DNA from: Eubacteriaceae bacterium CHKCI004
GTDB lineage: Bacteria > Bacillota > Clostridia > Lachnospirales > Lachnospiraceae
DNA length: 64,000 nucleotides
Direction: 5' to 3'
NCBI GenBank assembly: GCA_900016875.1
Contig: FCNR01000028.1
Coordinates: forward strand, 62,001 to 126,000
In this document: piece by piece, positions 25,831 through 34,205 of the stretch
Position numbering within the stretch: position 1 is the first letter of the stretch
How the letters are laid out: each line of letters begins with the position of its first letter
The notes under the pieces: generated by a model
Databases searched by the model: none
The model's input: the letters and a program-made list of their open reading frames with translations, nothing else
Told to the model about the DNA's origin: nothing
Made by a program: the position numbers and the translations under genes

Positions 25831-26142
25831 ATGAGCATAGATATGTTTTTGTTTTTGATGTTGGCAGTATCCATACTAACAGGACTTTTCACGGAGGCCA
25901 TTAAAAAAGTGCTGGACAGTTTAGGAATGAAATGCAATGCAAACCTGATGTCCGGAGCCGTGGCAACGGTGTTGGCAGTTTGCGTCGATGCCGGATACAT
26001 CATCATGACTGGTGCAGCGCTGAATTCCAAAATGGCGGTCATGCTGATTGCACTGGTATTACTGTCATGGTTATGTGCCATGGTTGGCTATGATAAAGTG
26101 ATGCAGGCTGTCACACAGATGAAATTGAATAAATCAAAATAA
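25831..26142 (+). CDS. Putative holin
   Basis: A 103-residue membrane protein with about three hydrophobic segments (FLFLMLAVSILTGLF; LMSGAVATVLAVCVDAGYII; MAVMLIALVLLSWLCAMVGY) and a short basic tail (KLNKSK), the usual design of holins that time lysis. ATG 25831 follows agggagattataaga; the open frame from TTG 25807 is rejected. It directly precedes the cell-wall lysis genes and a terminator. Confidence 0.65.
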   Translation: MSIDMFLFLMLAVSILTGLFTEAIKKVLDSLGMKCNANLMSGAVATVLAVCVDAGYIIMTGAALNSKMAVMLIALVLLSWLCAMVGYDKVMQAVTQMKLNKSK

Positions 26143-26151
26143 TGTACATGG

Positions 26152-26183
26152 GCGGCGGGAATTTATCCTCGCCGCTTTTTTTT
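26152..26183 (+). terminator. Intrinsic terminator after holin
   Basis: GCGGCG (26152-26157) pairs with CGCCGC (26170-26175), extended by GGA/TCC inside, followed by eight T. It lies 9 bases after the holin stop and just before the ribosome binding site of the next gene, so the last two lysis genes may be expressed at a lower level or from readthrough. Confidence 0.8.
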
Positions 26184-26195
26184 GGAGGTGAGTCG

Positions 26196-26744
26196 GTGAA
26201 AAAATTATTTGAAATAAGACCAGTAAAAAATGAGAAGCGAAAGAAAATATACCCGTATAAGATCAAATTATCAGACGGGCTGGTAATCCCGTTGCCGTCC
26301 CAATATGATTTTGATAATAGTTACATCCGGTCAAAAGGATGTATCATTGCTGCGTTTTACATGGGCCTGCGCTTTGTGGGTGTTAAGAAATCTATGGCGC
26401 AGTGTTTAAAATACCTGCAAGTCAATTATGACAAAGGTAATCGCAAAAACTATAATTTGGAGATTATCTGCAAAGCAATCAATCGGCTGGCGCCGGACAC
26501 CCCGGCAAAATTTTACAAAAAAATCACAAAGGAGAAAATGAAGAAAGCCCTGAAAGCCGGGCATATGATTTTGTTCACGGAAAAGGATCCAATCCACACG
26601 GCGGTACTGATGTGGAACGGAAAAAAGTTCATTAGATTTTCCAATGGAAAATACAAAACGGTCACAGTGGCTCAGGAAATCCGCAAGCGTAGCGGCAATC
26701 CTTGGTATGGTGGCTGCGTGATTGTAAAAAAATCAAAGCAGTAG
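26196..26744 (+). CDS. C39-like cysteine peptidase-fold protein in lysis module
   Basis: About 182 residues from GTG 26196, which has a perfect ggaggtgagtcg site; the longer frame would run through the terminator. The pattern resembles papain-like C39 peptidases: a candidate catalytic Cys49 in SKGCIIAAFYMGLRFVG, and a candidate His in DPIHTAVLMWNGKKFIRFSN near residue 145. No secretion signal is visible. It lies between holin and lysozyme, so a role in peptidoglycan or bacteriocin-like cleavage is possible but unproven. Confidence 0.55.
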   Translation: MKKLFEIRPVKNEKRKKIYPYKIKLSDGLVIPLPSQYDFDNSYIRSKGCIIAAFYMGLRFVGVKKSMAQCLKYLQVNYDKGNRKNYNLEIICKAINRLAPDTPAKFYKKITKEKMKKALKAGHMILFTEKDPIHTAVLMWNGKKFIRFSNGKYKTVTVAQEIRKRSGNPWYGGCVIVKKSKQ

Positions 26745-26759
26745 ACAAGGAGAAAAATT

Positions 26760-27449
26760 ATGGCGAAAGTAAGTAATGCAGGAATTAATCTGATAAAAGA
26801 ATTTGAAGGCTGTCATCTGACGGCATATCAGGATGAGGTGGGTGTCTGGACCATCGGCTATGGGATTACCAATTCAGATAGATCTATCACCGGAACGACA
26901 ATCAAGCGCGGAATAAAAATCTCGCAGGCTACCGCGGAGAAGTGGCTGGAAGAATCGTTGAATCAGAAGTATTTGCCGAAGGTCATGAAATATGACACCC
27001 GATACAACTGGAACCAAAATGAGATTGACGCACTGGTATCTTTTACCTACAATATCGGCAGCATTGACCAGCTCACAGCAAATGGCAGCCGATCCAAGGA
27101 GACGATTGCCGCCAAAATGTTGGAGTATGTGAAAGCCGGAGGCGTCACATATAATGGATTGATACGACGCAGAAAAGCGGAAAGGGAGTTATTTTTAACA
27201 CCTATAGTAAAAAAGGAGAATGAGAAAGTGGAAAAAAGAGAGGGATGTTTTGCGCCGCTCAAAAGCCCGGAAACTTGTGAAGATATTAATGATTTTTTAC
27301 ACAAGAGAGGTTTTGGCGCCGGAGAGCATAATTTGGCTCTGATTGCGGCCGAAAACTGTAAAAAAGGACCAGTAAAAGACGCGTTGCTGATTCTGGCCAA
27401 AGAGGGGCGTCTGAAGAAGCCAGATGGCCTGAACAGAAAGGGTGATTAA
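26760..27449 (+). CDS. Endolysin, GH24 (T4-type) lysozyme
   Basis: Cuts peptidoglycan glycan strands to release phage. The N-terminal 145 residues hold the GH24 catalytic set Glu16, Asp25 and Thr31 (EFEGCHLTAYQ, DEVGVWTIGYG), and ALVSFTYNIGS is the second family signature. After a linker (residues about 150-165), the C-terminal 60 residues (CEDINDFLHKRGFGAGEHNL) look like a separate binding module. 229 residues in all. No signal peptide, so export relies on the holin. Confidence 0.9.
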   Translation: MAKVSNAGINLIKEFEGCHLTAYQDEVGVWTIGYGITNSDRSITGTTIKRGIKISQATAEKWLEESLNQKYLPKVMKYDTRYNWNQNEIDALVSFTYNIGSIDQLTANGSRSKETIAAKMLEYVKAGGVTYNGLIRRRKAERELFLTPIVKKENEKVEKREGCFAPLKSPETCEDINDFLHKRGFGAGEHNLALIAAENCKKGPVKDALLILAKEGRLKKPDGLNRKGD

Positions 27450-27516
27450 TGACAGCATAGTATTATTATAATAAGGAAGAGATTACACATATACAGAAAA
27501 GCAGGGGGCAAAAAAG

Positions 27517-27559
27517 GGGCAGCGTATGTCACAGATAAAACTGGACACATACGCTGCCC
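27517..27559 (-). terminator. Probable leftward terminator for tRNA-Thr
   Basis: GGGCAGCGTATGT (27517-27529) pairs with ACATACGCTGCCC (27547-27559), 13 perfect pairs. On the minus strand the hairpin is followed by TTTTTT, so it would end transcription coming leftward from the tRNA. On the plus strand no T-run follows. The gene-free stretch 27450-27626 holds nothing else I can identify; the prophage right end probably lies here. Confidence 0.65.
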
Positions 27560-27626
27560 ACCTACTATAGATCGCATAAATAAGCCGTTTGTCGTAGTAT
27601 GGTATCATCTTCGGGTAAAAAAATAA

Positions 27627-27699
<73 letters not shown>

Positions 27700-27808
27700 T
27701 TGTCTGAACTGACTTGTCTATTCTACAATATTTCAGCATAAAAATCAATAATAAATTTATTTCTGCGATTGTTTTTTTGCTTTTGTCTGTCCTGATGCGG
27801 CAATCTGC

Positions 27809-28201
27809 TCAGATCTTTCCCGTACATTTTTTGCATATGCCGTGAAAAACAACGCTGCACTCCGTAATCTCTCCGTCAAAGTTCTTGTTCAACTGTTGAT
27901 ATAGGGAAGAATCCGGATAATAGGGAAGATCGAGGAGACATCCGCAGGAATCACAGATAAAATGAGAATGCGGCGTAGACAGACCGTCAAAACGGTCGGT
28001 ACGATCCTCGCAGGATATTTTTTTAATTTTGCCAAGCTTGGTGAGAAGAGAAAGATTGCGGTATACCGTTCCCAGGCTGATGTTGGGAAAGCTCTCTCGC
28101 ACCTCCATGTAGATAGAGTCAGCTGTAGGATGATCATGATGGGAGAGAACGCATTGTAAAATCGCTTCTCTCTGCCGGCTTTTCTTCATAGGAGCAGTCA
28201 T
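27809..28201 (-). CDS. Fur-family transcription regulator, PerR-like
   Basis: A 130-residue metal-dependent repressor. Winged helix in residues 10-75 (HPTADSIYMEVRE, PNISLGTVYRNLSLL), then the metal/dimer domain with HSHFICDSCGCLLDL and HGICKKC giving two CxxC zinc pairs. PerR (peroxide) and Fur (iron) cannot be separated by eye. The start at 28201 follows ggagggagatgattcatca. The leader contains TGATAAT, one half of a Fur box, so autoregulation is possible. It is divergent from acpP. Confidence 0.85.
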   Translation of the reverse strand: MTAPMKKSRQREAILQCVLSHHDHPTADSIYMEVRESFPNISLGTVYRNLSLLTKLGKIKKISCEDRTDRFDGLSTPHSHFICDSCGCLLDLPYYPDSSLYQQLNKNFDGEITECSVVFHGICKKCTGKI

Positions 28202-28289
28202 TGATGAATCATCTCCCTCCGTAATTAATATTGATAATCGTTACTGTTCTCATTATATATGAGGAGTAATAAATTTGTCAAGAATCAGG

Positions 28290-28318
28290 TTGACAAAGAA
28301 AAGTATGGATAGTATACT
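28290..28318 (+). promoter_or_regulatory. Promoter of acpP
   Basis: TTGACA (28290-28295), 17-bp spacer, TATACT (28313-28318): near-consensus sigma-A promoter, 49 bp before the acpP start. It lies in the divergent region shared with the Fur-family gene. Confidence 0.85.
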
Positions 28319-28366
28319 TTGAGCATCGAAAGAAATGTGATTTTAGGAAAAAGGAGATATTTTCTT

Positions 28367-28600
28367 ATGTTAGAGAAGATGAAGGAAATTATTGCAGAGC
28401 AGCTTGGCGTAGAAGAGGATGAGATTTCTCTTGAGACTTCCTTTAAGGAAGACCTGGGAGCAGATTCCCTTGACTTATTTGAGTTAACCATGGCTTTGGA
28501 AGAGGAGTATGACATCGAGATTCCTGCTGAAGAACTGGGCGAGATTGAAACCGTGAACGATGTCGTTGAATATCTCAAATCCAAAGGTGTGGAAGAATAA
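28367..28600 (+). CDS. acpP: Acyl carrier protein
   Basis: A 77-residue acidic carrier that holds growing fatty acyl chains on a phosphopantetheine arm. The attachment Ser is in the [20 protein letters not shown] motif (about residue 37). ATG 28367 after aaaaaggagatattttctt gives the standard length; the frame upstream overlaps the promoter. The gene stands alone between its own promoter and terminator rather than in a fab cluster. Confidence 0.92.
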   Translation: MLEKMKEIIAEQLGVEEDEISLETSFKEDLGADSLDLFELTMALEEEYDIEIPAEELGEIETVNDVVEYLKSKGVEE

Positions 28601-28630
28601 GAGTCTGCATGCGATAAGAGACACGAACAG

Positions 28631-28667
28631 GTATTGAAAGATAACACATCTTTCAATACCTATTTTT
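28631..28667 (+). terminator. Terminator after acpP
   Basis: Perfect 12-bp stem GTATTGAAAGAT (28631-28642) with ATCTTTCAATAC (28648-28659), loop AACAC, followed by CTATTTTT. Confidence 0.85.
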
Positions 28668-28861
28668 GTGTGGCGCTGTTTTCTTACATAATAAATACAA
28701 AACAGTCATTTTTATGAAGTTTGAAAAAAGTATTGGAAATTCGATTCATTTCGTTTATAATAGCTATAAGTGTGCAAATTAATGAGCAGAAATGCAGTCA
28801 GACAGGGCCCGTACGGACTCTGCTTCAGATAGACAGGATAAAGATAGAAAGGAGATTCCCA

Positions 28862-29845
28862 ATGGCTACGGATATTGGAATTGATTTAGGTACAGCGAGT
28901 ATTTTAGTATATGTAAAAGGTAAAGGCGTTGTGTTAAAAGAGCCTTCTGTTGTTGCTTTTGATGTGGATACGAGAAAGATCAAGGCAATAGGCGAGGAAG
29001 CAAGACTGATGATAGGAAGAACGCCGGGAAATATTGTGGCGGTTCGTCCATTAAGACAGGGTGTCATCAGTGATTATTCCGTTACGGAGAAGATGCTGAA
29101 ATACTTTGTTCATAAAGCAGTGGGCAAGAGTCTTTTCGGAAGAAAACCAAGAATTTCTGTCTGTGTGCCAAGCGGCGTTACTGAGGTGGAAAAGAAGGCC
29201 GTGGAAGATGCTACTTACGCAGCGGGAGCAAGAGATGTTAAGATTATTGAGGAGCCTGTGGCAGCGGCTATCGGAGCGGGAATCGATATTGCGAAACCTT
29301 GCGGCAACATGATCGTGGATATCGGTGGCGGAACTTCAGATATCGCGGTAATCTCTCTGGGAGGCACTGTTGTCAGCACCTCCATTAAGGTGGCGGGCGA
29401 TGATTTTGACGAGGCGATCGTCCGTTATATGAGAAAGAAACATAATCTGCTGATCGGTGACCGGACAGCAGAAGATATTAAGATTCAGGTGGGCAGCGCC
29501 TACGTGAGAGCGGAGGAATCTTCCATTGAGGTTCGCGGCCGAAACCTGGTGACAGGTCTTCCTAAGACGGTGACTGTGACCTCAGAAGAAACCAGAGAGG
29601 CATTGAGAGAGGCTACAGCACAGATTGTTGAAGCTGTCCACAGCGTGCTGGAGCGCACTCCGCCGGAACTGGCCGCAGATATTTCCGACCGTGGAATCGT
29701 ACTTACAGGAGGCGGAAGTATGCTGCAGGGACTGGAGCAGCTTATTGAGGAGAAGACAGGAATCACAACTATGACGGCCGACGATCCTATGACCGCGGTT
29801 GCCATCGGTACAGGACAGTTTATCGAGTATCTTGGCGGAAGATAA
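28862..29845 (+). CDS. mreB: Rod shape-determining protein MreB/Mbl
   Basis: Actin-like ATPase that guides lateral cell-wall synthesis. 327 residues from ATG 28862 with agaaaggagattccca upstream; the longer frame is rejected since IGIDLGTASILVYVKGKG must be N-terminal. Actin-fold motifs: phosphate 1 (IDLGTAS), VCVPSGVTEVEKKAVEDA, IIEEPVAAAIGAGIDIA, phosphate 2 (IVDIGGGTSDIAVISLGG) and the adenosine motif (GIVLTGGGSMLQGLEQLI). There is no mreCD beside it, as is usual for stand-alone mreB/mbl in Clostridia; the exact paralogue is uncertain. Confidence 0.93.
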   Translation: MATDIGIDLGTASILVYVKGKGVVLKEPSVVAFDVDTRKIKAIGEEARLMIGRTPGNIVAVRPLRQGVISDYSVTEKMLKYFVHKAVGKSLFGRKPRISVCVPSGVTEVEKKAVEDATYAAGARDVKIIEEPVAAAIGAGIDIAKPCGNMIVDIGGGTSDIAVISLGGTVVSTSIKVAGDDFDEAIVRYMRKKHNLLIGDRTAEDIKIQVGSAYVRAEESSIEVRGRNLVTGLPKTVTVTSEETREALREATAQIVEAVHSVLERTPPELAADISDRGIVLTGGGSMLQGLEQLIEEKTGITTMTADDPMTAVAIGTGQFIEYLGGR

Positions 29846-29919
29846 GGAAGGTAAGTTTGGAAGTAAACTTCCAAATCTACCATTATTAACGCAGCAAGTG
29901 CGTCAGGAAAGAGGAAAAG

Positions 29920-32133
29920 ATGGCACATCTGGAAGGTTATGTAAGCCATATTCGATTTCATAATGAAGAAAACGGATATACCGTTTTGGAACTGGAAACG
30001 ACCCACGGGGATGAGATCCTCGTGGGAACTTTTCATTATATCAATGAAGGAGAGTATCTCTCTGTGGAGGCGGAATTTACAGAACATCCGGCCCATGGCC
30101 CCCAGTATCAGGTGATTTCTTATCAGGTGAAAGAGCCGGAAGATAAGGAGGCCATGGAGAGGTATCTTGGCTCCGGGGCTGTCCGGGGTATCGGTCCGGC
30201 GCTTGCTGCCCGGATTGTGAAGAAGTTCAAGGGGGATACTTTCCGTATCATGGAAGAAGAGCCGGAACGTCTGGCAGAGGTGAAGGGCATCTCCATCCAC
30301 AAGGCGATGAACTTTGCCGTGCAGTTTCAGGAGAAGCAGGAAATGCGTCATGCCATGATGTTTTTATCTGAGTATGGGATCGCCAATCATCTGGCGGTCC
30401 GTATTTTTGAGGAATATGGCGATAAAATGTATGATATTCTGCGGACGAATCCTTACAGACTGGCGGAGGATATTCACGGCATAGGATTTCGTATCGCGGA
30501 TAATATCGCCGCAAAGGCGGGAATCGCGCCGGATTCGGAACATCGGATCTGCGCGGCCATTCTGTACACGCTCCAGCAGAGTGTAGGAGCCGGTCACGTG
30601 TATCTGCCAAGAGAGATTCTTTGCCGCAATACCGGGCAAATGCTCGGTATGCCCCCGGAATATATCGGGGATCATCTGATGAATCTGGTGATGGATAAAA
30701 AGCTGATGATTCGCGTTGCGGGTGAGGAGGAACACGTTTATTTAAGCACCTACTATTTTATGGAGAGGAATGCTGCCTCCATGCTTCTGAATCTTGATCT
30801 GAAGTTTCCGGCAGATGAAGAAACACTTGCCGGTCGTATCTCCTCATTGCAGGAAGAGACTGGCATAGAGCTTGACGAGCTGCAAAAGTCCGCCGTGCGG
30901 CAGGCGCTGACGGAAGGAGTTCTCGTGGTCACGGGCGGGCCCGGCACGGGAAAGACTACGACCATCAATCTGATGATCCGCTGTTTTGAGGCGGAAGATA
31001 TGGATATCGTTCTGGCGGCTCCCACGGGCAGAGCGGCGAAGCGTATGACGGAGGCAACAGGCTACGAGGCAAAGACCATTCACCGTCTGCTGGAATTGAA
31101 CGGAGGAATTGAGGATGGCGATACCTGGCGCTTTGAGAAGAATGAGGAGAACCCTATAGAGGCTGATGTGATCATTTTGGATGAGATGTCTATGGTGGAC
31201 ATTTCCCTGATGTATTCCTTCCTGAAGGCCGTACTGCCAGGTACCCGGCTGATTCTGGTGGGAGACTCCAATCAGCTGCCGAGCGTGGGCGCAGGAAATG
31301 TACTGAAAGACATCATTGAATCGGAAGTGTTTCCTGTGGTGCGGCTCACGAAGATCTATCGGCAGGAGGCTACCAGCCGGATCGTGTTAAATGCCCACAA
31401 GATCAACGAGGGAGAGCAGATCGTCCTTGATAACCGGAACCGGGATTTCTTTTTCTTTGAGAAGAAGGATATCCGTTCCGTGACGGCAGGAGTCATTTAT
31501 CTTGTGAAGGACCGCCTGCCGGAATATATCGGCGTGAATCCCTTTGAGATACAGGTGCTGACGCCCATGCGCAAAGGCGAACTGGGCGTGGAACACATGA
31601 ATCAGGTACTCCAGTATTATCTGAATCCCGCCTCGCCCGATAAAGAAGAGCGGGAAGTGCACACCGGAGTTTTCCGGGAGGGAGACAAGGTGATGCAGAT
31701 AAAGAATAACTATAAGATCGAGTGGAAGGTCGTCAATAAAAAAGGATTTTCCCTGGAAGAAGGACTGGGCGTTTTTAACGGAGACATGGGTGTCATTCGC
31801 AAGATTAATACATTTACGGAAAAAGTGACCGTAGTCTTTGATGAGAACCGCCAGGTGGAGTACCCGTTCTCCAATCTGGATGAACTGGAGCTGGCTTACG
31901 CCATCACCATACATAAGTCCCAGGGCAGCGAGTACCCGGCAGTGGTGCTGCCGCTCTTAAGCGGCCCGTCCATTTTGTGCAACAGGAATCTGCTCTACAC
32001 GGCGGTGACCAGAGCGCAGCGGTGTGTGGCCATCATCGGCCGCCAGACTATGGTGGAGCAGATGATCCGCAACGAGTCGGAGCAGAAGAGATATACAGGG
32101 CTTAGAGACTGTCTGATGGAGGGCAGCGTGTAA
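29920..32133 (+). CDS. recD2: RecD2-type DNA helicase
   Basis: A 737-residue 5'-3' helicase for DNA repair and replication-fork upkeep, independent of RecBC. N-terminal OB-like and helix-hairpin-helix regions (YLGSGAVRGIGPALAARIVK, NPYRLAEDIHGIGFRIADNI) precede the motor. Motor motifs are Walker A GGPGTGKTTTINLM near residue 345, DEMSMVDISLMYSFLKAVLP (Walker B), GDSNQLPSVGAGNVLKDI and the late AITIHKSQGSEYPAVVLPLL and TRAQRCVAI. A small inverted repeat (TTTGGAAG/CTTCCAAA, 29856-29875) lies upstream. Confidence 0.92.
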   Translation: MAHLEGYVSHIRFHNEENGYTVLELETTHGDEILVGTFHYINEGEYLSVEAEFTEHPAHGPQYQVISYQVKEPEDKEAMERYLGSGAVRGIGPALAARIVKKFKGDTFRIMEEEPERLAEVKGISIHKAMNFAVQFQEKQEMRHAMMFLSEYGIANHLAVRIFEEYGDKMYDILRTNPYRLAEDIHGIGFRIADNIAAKAGIAPDSEHRICAAILYTLQQSVGAGHVYLPREILCRNTGQMLGMPPEYIGDHLMNLVMDKKLMIRVAGEEEHVYLSTYYFMERNAASMLLNLDLKFPADEETLAGRISSLQEETGIELDELQKSAVRQALTEGVLVVTGGPGTGKTTTINLMIRCFEAEDMDIVLAAPTGRAAKRMTEATGYEAKTIHRLLELNGGIEDGDTWRFEKNEENPIEADVIILDEMSMVDISLMYSFLKAVLPGTRLILVGDSNQLPSVGAGNVLKDIIESEVFPVVRLTKIYRQEATSRIVLNAHKINEGEQIVLDNRNRDFFFFEKKDIRSVTAGVIYLVKDRLPEYIGVNPFEIQVLTPMRKGELGVEHMNQVLQYYLNPASPDKEEREVHTGVFREGDKVMQIKNNYKIEWKVVNKKGFSLEEGLGVFNGDMGVIRKINTFTEKVTVVFDENRQVEYPFSNLDELELAYAITIHKSQGSEYPAVVLPLLSGPSILCNRNLLYTAVTRAQRCVAIIGRQTMVEQMIRNESEQKRYTGLRDCLMEGSV

Positions 32134-32143
32134 AAAACTGGTT

Positions 32144-33064
32144 TTAATCTCTGGAGACGCCGATACATACGGAGTAAATATATACATTTTTCACTCCAGC
32201 GGCGTGGAGGATGCGGGTGCAGATTTCCATGGTGGCTCCCGTGGTGTAGATATCGTCAATTAAGAGAACAGTGTTGATGCCTGTAATTTCCTTCCGGCAG
32301 GCGGGATTGATCATGAATGCGTCCTGCAGGTTGTTGAGACGCGCCTGAGGGCGGAGGGCTTTTTGGGGCGGCGTGTCAACGGTGCGCAGCAACAGGTGAC
32401 TCAGGCATGGAATATGCAGCAGGACGGACAGATCCCGGGCCAGAAGTTCCGCCTGATTATAACCCCGCAGACGGCGTTTGTGGCTGTGGATGGGAACGGG
32501 AACCAGTACGTCCGGTTTCCGTCGGAGAATATCTGCTGCATGGCGAGAAAAGATTTCGCGGGCAAAGAACTGGGAGAGAACGCGGCGATTCTTGTACTTG
32601 AAGGCCGTCATGGCGGGACGTGTCTTTTCGTTATACAAAAAAAGCGCCAGGCCGGAACGAAAGCTTTTGGGAAATATGCGGCAGTCGTAGCAATATTCCT
32701 GCTCTCTAGAAGAGACCGGTTTGCCGCAGGACAGGCAGGTCGGTTCCTGCACATAGGGAAGCTGTGGAGCGCACTTGCTGCATACATAGTCCCCGTAAGG
32801 AAGCAGAACGCCGCAGACAGGACAGTTCCTTGGATAAAGGATGGGAAGAACACGGTCATAAAAGAGGAAGCGCAGCAGATTACGGGAGGGCAGACGGACC
32901 GGAATGACAGAAGAAGGCGCATCTGCCCGGCTGTTTGTATGATTTTTATGACAGGATTTACAATAAATATAACGGAAAAACCGGAAATGCAGACGGTGCA
33001 TTCCCGGTTTTTTCTTTTGTACAGATTTTTTTAATATATTAAGTTTCTCTAATATATCAAACAT
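32144..33064 (-). CDS. ComF-family phosphoribosyltransferase-like protein
   Basis: 306 residues from ATG 33064, which has aggaaaggcgtaat upstream and starts 2 bases after the dut stop; a longer frame overlaps dut. Two zinc-finger-like blocks (CPVCG...CSKCA; CLSCG...CYDC) are followed by a PRTase domain with the PRPP motif VLLIDDIYTTGAT and the RRLRGYNQAELLARDLS segment. ComF proteins assist DNA uptake in competent bacteria; in others the role is unclear. It is the last gene of the leftward nrdD-nrdG-dut cluster. Confidence 0.88.
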   Translation of the reverse strand: MFDILEKLNILKKSVQKKKPGMHRLHFRFFRYIYCKSCHKNHTNSRADAPSSVIPVRLPSRNLLRFLFYDRVLPILYPRNCPVCGVLLPYGDYVCSKCAPQLPYVQEPTCLSCGKPVSSREQEYCYDCRIFPKSFRSGLALFLYNEKTRPAMTAFKYKNRRVLSQFFAREIFSRHAADILRRKPDVLVPVPIHSHKRRLRGYNQAELLARDLSVLLHIPCLSHLLLRTVDTPPQKALRPQARLNNLQDAFMINPACRKEITGINTVLLIDDIYTTGATMEICTRILHAAGVKNVYIYSVCIGVSRD

Positions 33065-33065
33065 A

Positions 33066-33500
33066 TTACGCCTTTCCTGTACTGCCAAAACCGCCCCGGT
33101 CCGTGTGGTGAAGCGTGTCTGTCTCCTCAAAATGGATGACAGGCTGGTGCTTCATGATACGGAACTGACAGATGCGGTCATTGACGTGAATCTCGGTGTC
33201 ACGCACGGCGAGAACCGGCATGTACCACTGGTCATTGTCGCCGCAGTAGGATTCGTCGATGACACCCATGTGATTGGTCTGGATGACGCCAAAATTCTTG
33301 AATGTGGAACTTCGGGGCACCACATGGGCCTCATAACCCGCCGGAAGCTCCATGGCGACGCCTAAAGGAATGAGAGCAAACTCTCCTTTCTTCAATGAGA
33401 CGTCTGCGGCGGCCCGCAGGTCGATCCAGTCCGACTTGTTTTCTATGTAGGTTAATTTCTCAATCTCATCAGAGAAATACTTGATTCGTATAGTTTCCAT
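33066..33500 (-). CDS. dut: dUTP diphosphatase
   Basis: Removes dUTP and supplies dUMP for dTTP synthesis. The 144-residue trimeric-type dUTPase has motif 1 ([16 protein letters not shown]), [20 protein letters not shown] (motif 2), [13 protein letters not shown] (motif 3), [10 protein letters not shown] (motif 4) and the C-terminal RGGFGSTG (motif 5). Placement next to nrd genes links it to deoxynucleotide supply. Confidence 0.93.
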   Translation of the reverse strand: METIRIKYFSDEIEKLTYIENKSDWIDLRAAADVSLKKGEFALIPLGVAMELPAGYEAHVVPRSSTFKNFGVIQTNHMGVIDESYCGDNDQWYMPVLAVRDTEIHVNDRICQFRIMKHQPVIHFEETDTLHHTDRGGFGSTGKA

Positions 33501-33554
33501 AAATGTATCTCCTTGTAACCGGAAAATGGCTGGGCTGGCGCAGGATGATGCAGA

Positions 33555-34046
33555 TCACAGCGGGGCGTCTGCCGGCTGATCCAGGGTGATAAGCCTCTGG
33601 TTGCTGCTTCCGCGGAATTCCAGCGTCAGGTCGCGCAGTTCTTCGACATAAGGACCGTCCACCAGCACATTGGTCACAGACAAAAGATTGCCAATAGCAG
33701 GGTCTGTCTTGGCCATCTCCAGCAAATCTTCATAGACATAACCTGTGTAAGTCATAACATGACCGCCGGTGGCGCGTACCATGCGTCCCAGGGCTGCCAG
33801 AGGTTCCGGCTGGCAGAAAGGTTCTCCGCCGGAAAAAGTGATGCCGGAAAGGAGAGGATTCTTTCTGTATTCTCTAAAAATATAGTCTATTGTTTCCACA
33901 TAGCCGTCAGTAAAAGAGTGAGTCTGGGGATTGTGACAGCCTTTGCAGTGATGCGGGCATCCCTGCACAAAAACGACATAACGGAGTCCCGGTCCGTCCA
34001 CGATGGACTCTTCCACCAGACCGCTTAAGCGTAACTCAAAGGCCAT
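33555..34046 (-). CDS. nrdG: Anaerobic ribonucleotide reductase activating protein
   Basis: Radical-SAM enzyme that makes the glycyl radical on class III reductase. The 163 residues hold the cluster motif CPHHCKGCHN (Cys-X3-Cys-X2-Cys) near residue 30 and GITFSGGEPFCQPEPLAALG. It starts inside the small glycyl-radical ORF (11-base overlap), so activator and radical-bearing peptide are translationally coupled. Confidence 0.93.
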   Translation of the reverse strand: MAFELRLSGLVEESIVDGPGLRYVVFVQGCPHHCKGCHNPQTHSFTDGYVETIDYIFREYRKNPLLSGITFSGGEPFCQPEPLAALGRMVRATGGHVMTYTGYVYEDLLEMAKTDPAIGNLLSVTNVLVDGPYVEELRDLTLEFRGSSNQRLITLDQPADAPL

Positions 34047-34191
34047 GTTTTACACGGTCTCTTTCTTCGGCTTTTTTGGCGTTATTAAAACGATCCATAG
34101 TACCCACCAGATATCCGGTGATTCTTCTGATGCGGTCAAAGTCGACATTTTTTCCGATTGCAGTGGTTTCTGCTGTTTTATTATTCAACAT
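34036..34191 (-). CDS. Detached glycyl-radical domain of anaerobic ribonucleotide reductase
   Basis: A 51-residue protein (start ATG 34191, site agaaaggagcattttt). Its second half, IRRITGYLVGTMDRFNNAKK then ERDRVKH, aligns with the extreme C-terminus of full-length NrdD (E. coli RRVCGYLGSPDARPFNAGKQ ... RRVKH), which carries the radical Gly. The adjoining nrdD product stops after its zinc module and lacks this segment. The small gene has its own start and site, in a frame different from nrdD, so it looks like a true split rather than a sequencing frameshift. Confidence 0.85.
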   Translation of the reverse strand: MLNNKTAETTAIGKNVDFDRIRRITGYLVGTMDRFNNAKKAEERDRVKHGL

Positions 34192-34205
34192 AAAAATGCT
34201 CCTTT

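Noticed and set aside
32363-33034. 223-codon plus-strand frame opposite comF
   Set aside because: Antisense shadow; the minus-strand ComF protein has zinc fingers and a PRPP motif.
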